64,000 nt of DNA from assembly GCA_965243755.1 (NCBI GenBank), contig CBDEVW010000006.1:868001-932000 (forward strand), in the 5' to 3' direction. Shown here in pieces: positions 46,576-54,013 of the stretch. The notes beneath the pieces are model-generated. The model was not told the origin of the DNA. It ran no database searches and saw only the letters and a program-made list of their open reading frames with translations. The stretch is from JANSWY01 sp965243755. GTDB lineage: Bacteria > Bacteroidota > Bacteroidia > Cytophagales > Cyclobacteriaceae. Numbering within the stretch: position 1 is the first letter of the stretch; each line of letters opens with the position of its first letter. The position numbers were made by a program, and so were the translations under genes.

Positions 46576-47469
46576 ATGATATTTCGAAAAATAAATACCT
46601 ATCATGAAATATTTAAGGAGTTCAATGAGAGGGATTTGACAAATCATTTGGAGAACTATAAAATTTTTTTAGATTCTCTGATCAACCTAAATGAGACTCT
46701 ATCCGAAGCAAAGGTTCAGTCTCAAACTTGGGAAGTATATGGTGAAACACTAACCTTAAAGTTTATTTTGCATGCAAACTCAATTTACCAACTGTACCTA
46801 GCGCCAACATTCCCATCGGATCAACTGAAAAGAGATATCAGGATTATCGACCTACCGTCAATATTAGTCCTAACACGAAGTTTACTTGAAAATTTCTTGA
46901 TGTACAGTCACATATTCGTCAACTCAAAAAATAATGACGAAAAAGAGTTTAGATTTCTGGCCTGGGTTTATTCATCTCTTCTTGATAGACAAAAAAATAG
47001 GAATAAGAGAGATGTCTTAACTGATGAATTCAAAAAGAAAGAAAAGAAAGAAATTCAGGACTACAAAGATCAGCTCGTCAATTCCAAATACTTCGAAACC
47101 TTAACTCCAAAACAACAAAATGGTTTGATTGAGAAAGGTACCGGAAAGCTCTTTAGAAACTGGACCCGAATAATTGATGAGACTCAAATAAGAGATCGCG
47201 AAAGGTGGAAGGAACTGTACGGCTATTTATCTGGGTTTTCACATTCCGAAGGATTAAGCCTAGCGAAGATTCGAAATAGTTACAACAATAACTTGTCCTA
47301 TACAAATGAAGAAGCAGTACTATTTTGTTTTTGGACTAAAATAATGATATGCAGAATGATTGTGGAAATTGTTAATCAACATAAAATAGTGGAAATCAAA
47401 TTCAACACATTCCCAACGGAATTGGAACATAAAATTAGAACATATGCCAATATTTCAACTGCTTCTTAG
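46576..47469 (+). CDS. Hypothetical cassette protein
   Basis: The ATG at 46576 lies 16 bases after the cassette core; an upstream in-frame start would read back through the attC-like site and is rejected. The 297-residue helical protein has long charged segments (EFKKKEKKEIQDYKDQL) and a PSILVLTRSLLENFLMY helix that recalls DUF5677-type proteins. No catalytic motif was seen. Confidence 0.6.
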   Translation: MIFRKINTYHEIFKEFNERDLTNHLENYKIFLDSLINLNETLSEAKVQSQTWEVYGETLTLKFILHANSIYQLYLAPTFPSDQLKRDIRIIDLPSILVLTRSLLENFLMYSHIFVNSKNNDEKEFRFLAWVYSSLLDRQKNRNKRDVLTDEFKKKEKKEIQDYKDQLVNSKYFETLTPKQQNGLIEKGTGKLFRNWTRIIDETQIRDRERWKELYGYLSGFSHSEGLSLAKIRNSYNNNLSYTNEEAVLFCFWTKIMICRMIVEIVNQHKIVEIKFNTFPTELEHKIRTYANISTAS

Positions 47470-47507
47470 TTTACCAATCGATATAGAATTAGTATATAAA
47501 AGAGATA

Positions 47508-47595
47508 GAGCCTAACACTATGTAAAATGTAATGGCCGCTCAAAGCTTGCCCGCAAAATCCCAAACCACTACATTTACACTTGTACGTTATAGAG
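47508..47595 (+). other. attC-like site after cassette 2
   Basis: Opens with GAGCCTAAC, the exact complement of the cassette 2 core GTTAGGCTC, and ends with core GTTATAGAG (47587-47595). Arms TGTAAAATGTAATGG (47521) and CCACTACATTTACA (47566) form the stem. It is 88 bases long and aligns with the site at 46473, sharing GCTCAAAGCTTGC at its centre. Confidence 0.82.
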
Positions 47596-47603
47596 CAGGA
47601 TCT

Positions 47604-47873
47604 ATGAAACTTAAACTAGCATTACTTTTATTAACAGTAGTTCTCATTGGAATCTTTGGATTCAAATGGTACAATAAATCTTTGAAAATTGATAATTGTT
47701 TAGATCAAGGCGGAAGATGGAACCAAGAAACAGAAGTTTGTAACTTCAAATCTTTAGCATACTACAAGCAACGGGTAACTCAACTTCGAAATGAAAAGAA
47801 CTATACGGCACTTGAAATGACAGTTGACAGTATGATTGCTGAAAAAGTAATTCTGCAAAACGCCCTAATCTAG
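47604..47873 (+). CDS. Small membrane-anchored cassette protein, 3' end in a repeat
   Basis: An 89-residue protein with an N-terminal hydrophobic segment (KLALLLLTVVLIGIFGF) and NCLDQGGRWNQETEVC, a two-cysteine motif common in small exported proteins. The stop TAG is the TAG of CTAGGTGTAGT, the left end of a REP-type element, so the native C-terminus may have been replaced. The inverse core expected for this cassette is missing, which supports an insertion with loss. Confidence 0.6.
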   Translation: MKLKLALLLLTVVLIGIFGFKWYNKSLKIDNCLDQGGRWNQETEVCNFKSLAYYKQRVTQLRNEKNYTALEMTVDSMIAEKVILQNALI

Positions 47874-48005
47874 GTGTAGTATCCACTACACCTTTTTATC
47901 TTTGGTGCTTTCTTAGCGCCTTTACACCACATCAATCAAAGAATCAACCATGGGATTAGCTCATCAAGTTCGTGATCAGTTTGCACCATACTTTCTAACC
48001 TTTCA
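47870..48005 (+). mobile_element. REP-transposase-derived element, copy 1 (3' truncated)
   Basis: Starts with CTAGGTGTAGT-ATCC-ACTACACCT plus a T-run, then a GGTGCTTTCTTAGCGCC hairpin and the start of a frame MGLAHQVRDQFAPYFLTFQA. It is cut at CAGGCTC, where the next copy begins ten bases later. Confidence 0.75.
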
Positions 48006-48015
48006 GGCTCCTAAT

Positions 48016-48252
48016 CTAGGTGTATTATCCACTACACCTTTTTATCTTGGTACTTTCTTAGCACCTTTACACCACATCATTCAAAGAATCAACTATGGGA
48101 TTTGCTCATCAAATTCGTGATCAGTTTGGTAGATGTATTTAGCAGAAGGATATCAGGAGGATTATATTTATTCGAGTGCTCGGAATAATTCGGGATTATT
48201 AAGTCTATTGGAAATAGACATGATATAGAGGTGTCGTTTAAACTACACCTAG
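48016..48252 (+). mobile_element. REP-transposase-derived element, copy 2 (complete ends)
   Basis: A 237-bp copy with both palindromic ends: CTAGGTGTATT at the left and ACTACACCTAG at the right. Internally the frame is shortened (MGFAHQIRDQFGRCI then stop) by a deletion of about 35 bases compared with the copy at 48947. Confidence 0.8.
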
Positions 48253-48354
48253 CCCAGGGGCTTTTGGGGCTTCCTGCTATCTGTGATTCCATAAAACTTG
48301 CTAGGTTTGTGTAAATCAAAGGGTACGCGCGGTGCATACCTGGACGTTACAAGC
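48253..48354 (+). other. Remnant of attC-like site before cassette 4
   Basis: The 3' part of a site survives: -7 box TAGGTTTG (48302-48309), GGTGCATACCTGGAC and core GTTACAAGC (48346-48354). The 5' part was evidently lost with the insertion of the two repeats before it. Confidence 0.6.
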
Positions 48355-48366
48355 CATTCCACGCAT

Positions 48367-48933
48367 ATGATAAGAATTTTAATAATAATGGGATTACTAA
48401 ACTTAATTTTCGGTTGTTCAAGCAAGAAACAAACAGATGCAAGAATAGACTCTGGGGAATTAGCTAATGAAAAAACTCAAATTACAAAAGCACCATATGA
48501 GCTAGAAGAACTTGACTCACAAATCCGTGACCATATTTCAGAAAAAATTGAAGAAGCAAAATCACTTATTCAAAAATATAGTGAAAATGAAAGCATTTCT
48601 CAATTTGAGAATAATGACCAAACAATTGATATGGTATTTGAAAAGTGGTACAACGATAACAACGAACTTAAAGAAAGTCCCACATTTGTAGTAGAAGCTT
48701 TGGGCGCTGCTTTTGGGCAATATTTGGTTGACAATCATAACTTTGAGTGGCAAATTCTAACTGACGAATATGGAAAAGATCTTAGCGTTGTTCATAAGAA
48801 GTACTATTTGAACAGCTTTCCATTTTCGACTTCAGAGAAAATATACGCGAACCAGACATTTGGAAGTTTTCAGAGGGTAAAACAGACTCTGTTGGAAGCG
48901 CTAGATAAAGCTGATGAACTTCAAGAAAGGTAA
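48367..48933 (+). CDS. Lipoprotein, DUF3806-like
   Basis: A 188-residue protein with a lipobox (GLLNLIFGCSSK). The C-terminal half (VVEALGAAFGQYLVDNHNFEWQILTDEYGKDLSVVH) resembles DUF3806, a family of unknown function. Residues 40-70 are a charged helix. It starts 12 bases after its cassette core, and a REP-type element begins 13 bases after its stop, providing a hairpin with T-run. Confidence 0.65.
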   Translation: MIRILIIMGLLNLIFGCSSKKQTDARIDSGELANEKTQITKAPYELEELDSQIRDHISEKIEEAKSLIQKYSENESISQFENNDQTIDMVFEKWYNDNNELKESPTFVVEALGAAFGQYLVDNHNFEWQILTDEYGKDLSVVHKKYYLNSFPFSTSEKIYANQTFGSFQRVKQTLLEALDKADELQER

Positions 48934-48946
48934 AAAAGGCCCTATT

Positions 48947-49150
48947 CTAGGTGTAGTTTCCACTACACCTTTTATCTTTGGTGCTTTCTTAGCGCCTTTT
49001 CACCACATCAATCAAAGAATCAACCATGGGATTTGCTCATCAAATTCGTGATCAGTTTGCACCATACTTTCTAACCTTTCAGGCCGTGGGCTGGGTAGAT
49101 GTATTTAGCAGAAGGATATCAGAAGGATTATATTTATTCGAATGCCAGAG
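48947..49150 (+). mobile_element. REP-transposase-derived element, copy 3 (longest coding relic)
   Basis: Has the left palindrome and hairpin, then the least-deleted reading frame, but lacks the right palindrome: at about 49150 it runs directly into sequence copied from the alkylation-repair gene tail (GAGATTGAGGTCAGCAA). Confidence 0.75.
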
Positions 49151-49163
49151 TGGGGGAGATTGA
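49026..49163 (+). pseudogene. N-terminal relic of a REP-associated tyrosine transposase
   Basis: The frame encodes MGFAHQIRDQFAPYFLTFQA, continuing VGWVDVFSRRISEGLYLFE. This is the N-terminal signature of Bacteroidota REP-associated (Y1, IS200/IS605-like) transposases, in which IRDQ..YF.TF..V.WVDVF precedes the HUH domain. The HUH motif and catalytic Tyr are gone; only 45 residues remain, the last few in foreign sequence. Confidence 0.7.
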
Positions 49164-49208
49164 GGTCAGCAAGCGGGGTGACTGAAATCTATACTCATGA
49201 AGCCTTTG

Positions 49209-49301
49209 GCAGTTTTAAAAATGTTGTAAACCCGTTAGATTTGGAGTAAACATGAAATGTAGATAAAGAACCCTAGGGTTCTTTATTCGGATGTTATGTG
49301 G
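49209..49301 (+). repeat. Leader module A, copy 2
   Basis: GTTTTAAAAATGTTGTAAAC, GTTAGATTTGGAGTAAA and GAACCCTAGGGTTC are retained; it ends at core GTTATGTGG (49293-49301). Upstream lies a shortened copy of the alkylation-repair gene tail. Confidence 0.75.
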
Positions 49302-49317
49302 AAAATCTGTCTAGAGA

Positions 49318-49650
49318 ATGGAAGAAAATAGCAAACAAGAATTTGAATTTATTAATGGCTTACTTGAACAACAAAAGATTAAGTTCCAAGAAAAAATAGT
49401 TGATGGGATACCAACCGAGGAAAAAGCAGAATTAATCGGAAAGATCAACTTAATAAAATTCTCGCAGGAGTTACTCAGAAGGTGTTTTGAATATAATGTT
49501 ATTCCTAGAGGAGTTTGAAGACGACTGCCTATGCCTCAACATGAGTGGTCTGAATATAGAATAATGGAAGATTCAGATACTGATGACAAACAATCTTGGA
49601 CAGAACTGCAAGACTTTCGGTTGAATGGCGGAGAAATCATAATTGGCTAG
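49318..49650 (+). pseudogene. Cassette gene split by an in-frame TGA
   Basis: A 66-codon frame (MEENSKQEFEFINGLLEQQK) stops at TGA 49516-49518, but the same frame stays open to TAG 49650 (RRLPMPQHEWSEYRIMEDSD, ending LNGGEIIIG). Together they make about 110 residues filling the cassette up to 27 bases before its inverse core. Either a nonsense mutation, a sequencing error or two adjacent small genes (a second ATG is at 49531). No family recognised. Confidence 0.5.
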
Positions 49651-49676
49651 CGACCTAACTCCAACGTTCTAAAAAT

Positions 49677-49931
49677 CCACATAACATCTAGCAATGAGGT
49701 AATGCCACTGTGAGGAATCCCAGTGCATTTTGGAGTCCGTGGCTGTTGGGCCCGCATCCTTTGCTCCGGCTGTATGCTCAACAATTTGCATGGCGGAGAC
49801 TTGATTTTTCTGGGTGGCATGCCCAACCGTGCATTTAGTGACTCTACTGCCCTCCAGGATTCCGCAAAAGATGCTACTTTTACCTAAATTTCGTTGGTGT
49901 GGCACTACCCATGCTGACGTTCGTTATCGGC
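49677..49931 (+). other. Long attC-like site after cassette 5
   Basis: Opens with CCACATAAC, exact complement of the cassette 5 core, and closes with GACGTTC and core GTTATCGGC (49923-49931). At 255 bases it is much longer than a classical attC. TAGCAATGAGGTAATGCCAC (49689) pairs with GTGGCACTACCCATGCTG (49899) apart from a bulged A and a few mismatches, so the ends meet in one long imperfect hairpin. Confidence 0.78.
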
Positions 49932-49935
49932 AATT

Positions 49936-50469
49936 ATGAAGAATCGCATAGCCATATTTCTCATATTAATCTGTACCAGAACTTTTGCGTGTGACTGTGA
50001 ATGGGCGGGTAACTTCTTAGAGATGGCGAACAACTCTGAAGTTGTGGCTCTGGTGAAAGTTAAGAGTTATAACAACTTTTTTCAGTTTACTGGTGGACTA
50101 ACTTCGGACGAACACCAACAACCACTTTCAGCAACATTCGAGATTGTCGAACTTCTACGTGGAGACGAACAACGAACCGAAATAGAAGTTTTTGGAGATC
50201 CTGGCAACTTATGCCGACCATACATTGATTACCTAACAGCTGGAGAATATTATGTTGTAGCTCTGAACAAATCTGATGGAATTGATCATGGTGGCGGAAT
50301 TGTTGAAACTCCGAACGACTATGTTCTTTGGAACTGTGGTGAATTTTGGATCAACTATGATCAGCCAAACAACTCCGTAACTGGCAGAATTCTCGAACGG
50401 ACGAAGAAATCTAAAACTTTGGACTACAACGAATTAACGGCCAAACTGGAAGACGAAAAAAGCCGATAA
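49936..50469 (+). CDS. Secreted NTR/TIMP-like cassette protein
   Basis: A 177-residue protein with a signal peptide ending at TFA, then CDCEWAGNFLEMANNSEVVALVKV. The N-terminal Cys-x-Cys and the beta-strand pattern recall netrin/TIMP-like folds. Further cysteines lie at GNLCRPY and LWNCGEFW. It is probably periplasmic. Its stop codon TAA lies inside the inverse core GCCGATAAC, so the gene fills its cassette completely. Confidence 0.65.
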   Translation: MKNRIAIFLILICTRTFACDCEWAGNFLEMANNSEVVALVKVKSYNNFFQFTGGLTSDEHQQPLSATFEIVELLRGDEQRTEIEVFGDPGNLCRPYIDYLTAGEYYVVALNKSDGIDHGGGIVETPNDYVLWNCGEFWINYDQPNNSVTGRILERTKKSKTLDYNELTAKLEDEKSR

Positions 50470-50686
50470 CAGACGCTGATCGGGCATATGTCTCAGTGCT
50501 TTTTGGCTAGTTTCAGTGCTACTCGACCGTGAATCTACCGCTGAGAAACGGCAGTGCTTTCTACTGTTTTTTTGCTCGCAGGAGTTTTAGACTTTCGGAA
50601 CCTGCCTATGCCGGCAGGCAGGCGTTGTGAGCTTCGGCAGATTTCACTACTTTAGTGCTATTCATTAGCTGCGGACAGTTAAACCA
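50462..50686 (+). other. attC-like site after cassette 6
   Basis: Starts with GCCGATAAC, exact complement of core GTTATCGGC, and ends at core GTTAAACCA (50678-50686). It includes a CCTGCC-TATGCC-GGCAGG hairpin near 50609. Confidence 0.72.
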
Positions 50687-50723
50687 ACCGAAATCAACTA
50701 TTCTAAATTTATAAATCCTAAAT

Positions 50724-50812
50724 CTAGGTGTAGTATCCACTACACCTTTTTATCTTTGGTGCTTTCTTAGCACCTTTACACCACATCAATCAAAGAATTA
50801 AACTACACCTGG
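50724..50812 (+). mobile_element. REP-transposase-derived element, copy 4 (minimal)
   Basis: Only 89 bases: the left palindrome and hairpin are joined after CAATCAAAGAAT directly to TAAACTACACCTGG, the right end. The entire coding relic is deleted. Confidence 0.75.
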
Positions 50813-50916
50813 CCCAGGGTCAGCAAACGAAAAGATCAATGAGCAGTCTGGATGGTACGGGGTGGGTGAAATCTATACCCAACCTGGGTCATAGAGCATG
50901 GTGAGTAAGGTAGTTT

Positions 50917-50939
50917 CTGGTCTGTGCGCCACAGACCAG
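50917..50939. repeat. REP-like palindrome, perfect copy
   Basis: Same 10-bp arms as the copy at 43815 (CTGGTCTGTG and its complement) with CGC as the 3-base loop. It is inserted inside the alkylation-tail/module A junction. Confidence 0.8.
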
Positions 50940-50959
50940 GGTGGGGAGTGCCTAGGGTG

Positions 50960-51050
50960 GAGTTTTAAAAATGTTGTAAACCAGTTAGATTTGAAGTGAA
51001 CATAAATATAGATATAGAATCCTGGAGTTCTATATTCGGACGTTATGCGC
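50960..51050 (+). repeat. Leader module A, copy 3
   Basis: Variant with GTAAACCAGTTAGATTTGAAG and GAATCCTGGAGTTCTATATTC; ends at core GTTATGCGC (51042-51050). Confidence 0.75.
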
Positions 51051-51110
51051 AAAAAAGTATTGCTAATACTTTAACGAATAATCAACTTTATCAACTCATA
51101 AATTACTGAT

Positions 51111-51407
51111 GTGGAAATCCCAAAAATTAAACTTTTAACCAAACCAGAAACTCAAGAAGCTATGGAAGCTGTTGGTTATGAGTGGAACGAAATTGCTGGC
51201 ACTAGACATTTTTTAGGTGGTCAACCAGAGGATTTAGAAACAAGTGATTTTCCAACATGTGATGAATGCTCAAATAGAATGACCTTCTATGCACAAATAG
51301 ATTCTATTGGGGACAATTATGACTTAGCTGATTGCATGGTTATTCACAATTTTGTGTGTTTTGACTGCTATACTGTAAAGGCAAGGCTATCTCAAGCGAA
51401 GGCTTAA
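51111..51407 (+). CDS. Small zinc-ribbon-like cassette protein, DUF1963-related
   Basis: The 98-residue protein (GTG start at 51111) contains FLGGQPEDLETSDFPTCDEC and MTFYAQIDS followed by CFDCYTVKARL. The GGxP and FxAQID pattern with paired cysteines is like the end of DUF1963/YwqG proteins. Two CxxC pairs could bind zinc. Cytosolic; function unknown. Cassette ends at 51042 and 51411 match exactly. Confidence 0.65.
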   Translation: MEIPKIKLLTKPETQEAMEAVGYEWNEIAGTRHFLGGQPEDLETSDFPTCDECSNRMTFYAQIDSIGDNYDLADCMVIHNFVCFDCYTVKARLSQAKA

Positions 51408-51410
51408 AAA

Positions 51411-51660
51411 GCGCATAACAAGGTGTAAGACACTATGCCCGTCTGTAGCTAGCTATGGTTGTGAGGTCCGCATTTTTACTCTTGCTGTATGTCCAACGAC
51501 CTGCTAAGTAGAAACTTGGGTCTTCTGGGGGGCATGCTCAACGGCTGTTCGAATTGCTCTATTGCGATCCGTGAGTCCGTAAAAATTGCTACTTTAGTAG
51601 CCCGCAATGGAATTGATATTCGTTGGTTTCACACAATGCATACCGACGTTCGTTGTACAC
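51411..51660 (+). other. Long attC-like site after cassette 8
   Basis: Opens with GCGCATAAC, exact complement of its cassette core, followed by AAGGTGTAAGACACTATGCC, and ends with CATACCGACGTTC and core GTTGTACAC (51652-51660). It is 250 bases long. The start is similar to the site at 62124 (AATTGTAAGACACCATGCC). Confidence 0.76.
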
Positions 51661-51699
51661 AATTGCTTTGTCGGCATCAATCAGTTTTAAAGTTTACCA

Positions 51700-51746
51700 G
51701 TTAAACCAACCGAAATCAATTATTTTAAATTTATAAATCCATTAGC
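51700..51746 (+). repeat. Second copy of a cassette leader
   Basis: GTTAAACCAACCGAAATCAA and the following TAAATTTATAAATCC repeat the start of the emptied cassette at 50678. Here it lies 48 bases inside cassette 9, so an earlier cassette boundary was overwritten. Confidence 0.7.
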
Positions 51747-51781
51747 AAACTTACTTTTAAGTTAAAATCTCGTCAACACAA

Positions 51782-52195
51782 ATGCCGATTAGAAGAAATA
51801 AAAATCAAAAAGAAGAAACATTTGAAGAGTTTTACAAAAGAGAGGAATGGACAGATCTTTGGGGGATTTCTGCTGAAAACATGCTTAAAGTGGTTCACTG
51901 GATAGATCATAAATTTAAGACCACCCAACTTGTAGGAACCACCTCTCATCAAAGGCTGGTAATTCATTCAAATACTGATGACGAATCTGAATGGGCAATA
52001 ATAATCTCTAACTCCGGAATGAAAGAATATGATATAGAATTCAAACTGCCAACAGATAAAAGCCCTTGGTCAAATGCTTGGGTTCGTGGAGTTGCAAATG
52101 ATCTCGAAGAACTAAAACAATATATCCAAAAAGCAATGAAAGAAAGTGGAAATTGGCCCAATAACCCTGAGCTTGTAGAAGCTAATGATAATTAA
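51782..52195 (+). CDS. Hypothetical cassette protein
   Basis: A 137-residue soluble protein, basic at the start (MPIRRNKNQK), then tryptophan-rich (EEWTDLWGISAENMLKVVHW, SPWSNAWVRGVANDLEELKQ). No family recognised. It stops a few bases before the inverse core GTGTACAAC. Its leader contains the duplicated segment at 51700. Confidence 0.6.
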   Translation: MPIRRNKNQKEETFEEFYKREEWTDLWGISAENMLKVVHWIDHKFKTTQLVGTTSHQRLVIHSNTDDESEWAIIISNSGMKEYDIEFKLPTDKSPWSNAWVRGVANDLEELKQYIQKAMKESGNWPNNPELVEANDN

Positions 52196-52198
52196 AAT

Positions 52199-52397
52199 GT
52201 GTACAACATGACCTGATGCCTCCATGGTTTTGAAGTGCTAGAGGAAGCAGCAGAGTTTATCGAGGCACGGCAAAAATCTCTGATTTTTGCGTTTAGACGA
52301 ACAAATGATACGCCAAAATCAGAGATTTTGCCTAGCTTGTATCCGAAACAATATTATATTAATCGACCGCCACAGAGCATAGGTAGTCGTTATCCGC
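52199..52397 (+). other. attC-like site after cassette 9 with long perfect stem
   Basis: GTGTACAAC (52199-52207) is the exact complement of core GTTGTACAC. In the middle, GGCAAAAATCTCTGATTTT (52269) and AAAATCAGAGATTTTGCC (52315) form a near-perfect stem of about 22 bp. The site ends with core GTTATCCGC (52389-52397). Confidence 0.78.
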
Positions 52398-52424
52398 AAA
52401 AACTAGAACTTAATATTTATCAAC

Positions 52425-53144
52425 TTGGAATTTGATCCTCCCATACCGTCTAGAAGTACCGATGAGTTAATTGAAATTGCCAACTACCCTGAAAACTGGA
52501 ATAGTATCGCAGTAGAGCAAGCAACCAAAGAACTTACCAACAGAGGTGTTACTATAGAACAACAAAAAGAAGTTGTTGAGAAATGGAATGCACAAGCTGA
52601 AAAGGAGCATAAGAGAGAAATGGAATTGCGTGCTAAAGTAAGTTACGGCATTCTTGATCTTATTTGGATGACACTCAGATGGCCATATACACTATTTTTT
52701 GATTGGTCACTGAAAAAAGAAGGTTTCCATCGAATGCACAAAGAGCGCCATTATTCCATTTTGGCCGGTATACTTTTATGGGGCTCAATGCTTATTTGGG
52801 TAAACTATAATTACGAGCGTTCACAACAAGCTTGGCAAAACGAGGTGAACAATGAAGACATCTACGAATGGGAACGCAACTACTACTCAGATGAAGAACT
52901 AACATCTATGAGGCGTGAATCCATTGAAAAAGTTATTCAAAAGGTAACGGAAAATAAGAGTAAGAAAATTCCAACTTACGTCATAGTAGATTTTGACACC
53001 ATTTTGAACGATAAGGTAACAGATTTACGTAATATCCCACCTTTGACAATTAGAGATGTCGTTTTTCAAGCTAGTTATGAGCCCGACTTTCATGAATGGA
53101 TCAACATCGTGCTATTAAAAGAAGTGGATAACACCGGGTCATGA
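52425..53144 (+). CDS. Hypothetical membrane protein in cassette 10
   Basis: A 239-residue protein from a TTG start: helical soluble N-terminus (ELIEIANYPENWNSIAVEQA), a membrane region around 75-130 (SILAGILLWGSMLIWVNYNY), and a soluble C-terminus ending inside the inverse-core-like GTGGATAAC. No family recognised. It may be a TM-anchored accessory protein. Codon use is AT-rich like its neighbours. Confidence 0.58.
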   Translation: MEFDPPIPSRSTDELIEIANYPENWNSIAVEQATKELTNRGVTIEQQKEVVEKWNAQAEKEHKREMELRAKVSYGILDLIWMTLRWPYTLFFDWSLKKEGFHRMHKERHYSILAGILLWGSMLIWVNYNYERSQQAWQNEVNNEDIYEWERNYYSDEELTSMRRESIEKVIQKVTENKSKKIPTYVIVDFDTILNDKVTDLRNIPPLTIRDVVFQASYEPDFHEWINIVLLKEVDNTGS

Positions 53145-53171
53145 CATCATGCAGTTGTGAGGATTCAATTC
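53124..53171 (+). other. Truncated attC-like site after cassette 10
   Basis: GTGGATAAC differs from the expected GCGGATAAC by one base (a G-U pair in folded single strand). It is embedded in the last codons of the gene. The site is cut after about 45 bases by a REP-type element. Confidence 0.55.
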
Positions 53172-53388
53172 CCTTTTTATCTTTGGTGCTTTCTTAGCAC
53201 CTTTACACCACATCAATCAAAGAATCAACCATGGGATTAGCTTATCAAATTCGTGATCAGTTTGGTAGATGTATTTAACAGAAGGATATCAGGAGGATTA
53301 TATTTATTCGAGTGCTCGGAATAATTAGGGATTGTTTAGTCTATTGGAAATAGACATGATATAGAGGTGTAGTTTAAACTACATCTGG
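53172..53388 (+). mobile_element. REP-transposase-derived element, copy 5 (5' truncated)
   Basis: Lacks the left palindrome but keeps the GGTGCTTTCTTAGCACC hairpin, the short coding relic and the right palindrome (GGTGTAGTTTAAACTACATC). Confidence 0.75.
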
Positions 53389-53404
53389 CCCAGGCTTAAA
53401 ACAA

Positions 53405-53449
53405 CGCAATATCTGGGCATTGTAAACCATCGTTTTAACCCAGATTGCG
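53405..53449 (+). repeat. Hairpin before the antitoxin gene
   Basis: CGCAATATCTGGG and CCCAGATTGCG form an 11-bp stem with two extra bases in one arm. It sits 22 bases before the antitoxin ATG and may be a small attC-like site or an operator for autoregulation. Confidence 0.5.
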
Positions 53450-53471
53450 TACCTTTATAAAAAAGAGCATA

Positions 53472-53717
53472 ATGAGTACTGCAGAATTTAATTTATTGAG
53501 AGAGGAGTTAGCAAAGTGGGTAGGTTCTCTAAATGATTCCAGCCTTCTGCACCTATTAAATTCTATAAAGCTTTCCAGAAGTAGTACCGGCGGTGACTGG
53601 TGGGATGAACTCAATGACCAAGAACGTGAGAACATCCGACTGGGGTTGAAAGATTTAGAAGAAGGAAACACACTTTCTTCTGAGGAATTTTGGAGAGAGT
53701 TAGGATCAAATGAATGA
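53472..53717 (+). CDS. Antitoxin of a ParDE/RelBE-type pair
   Basis: An 81-residue acidic protein (MSTAEFNLLREELAKWVGSL, DWWDELNDQERENIRLGLKD, LEEGNTLSSEEFW). The DWWDEL...GLKDxEEG layout is that of Bacteroidota antitoxins that sit just before a RelE/ParE toxin, as here. It would bind and mask the toxin and repress its own promoter. An earlier in-frame start at 53445 overlaps the hairpin and is less likely. The toxin partner is broken. Confidence 0.75.
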   Translation: MSTAEFNLLREELAKWVGSLNDSSLLHLLNSIKLSRSSTGGDWWDELNDQERENIRLGLKDLEEGNTLSSEEFWRELGSNE

Positions 53718-54005
53718 ACCTCTTGAAGTAAAATGGACTTCACGTTCATAAAGAAATGCTCAAGGTATTCGCGACTATCTGACAAGAAAATTCACTAATA
53801 GGGAGGTAAACAACTTTTTAAAATTGTTTCACAATTTGAAAAGACAGTGTCACTATTTCCTGAATTATACCCTGCGTCTAATGCATATCCCAACTTAAGA
53901 AAAGCAGTATTGCACAAGCACACTTCAGTATTCTACAGTATCATGAAAGATGAAATTATTGTGGTCGCCATACAAGACAATCGGCAATTGAAACCGGGGC
54001 GATAG
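53710..54005 (+). pseudogene. Broken ParE/RelE-family toxin
   Basis: The ATG overlaps the antitoxin stop. The frame reads MNEPLEVKWTSRS, hits TAA at 53749-53751, resumes as RNAQGIRDYLTRKFT, then needs a frameshift near 53832 to continue as SQFEKTVSLFPELYP, LRKAVLHKHTSVFYSIMKDE and IIVVAIQDNRQ up to TAG 54005. The last part is the typical RelE/ParE end. One stop and one frameshift make it inactive. A fragment of a related toxin gene lies at 63607. Confidence 0.75.
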
Positions 54006-54013
54006 AAAAAACA

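Larger units (their letters stand above)
50687..51041 (+). other. Gene-less mosaic between two cassette cores
   Basis: This 355-base stretch holds no gene. In order: the 5' leader of a lost cassette (AACCGAAATCAACTATT, which recurs at 51700), a shortened REP-type element, a copy of the alkylation-repair gene tail (GGTCAGCAAACGAAAAGATC), a perfect REP-like palindrome and leader module A. It is a cassette whose gene has gone. Confidence 0.6.
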
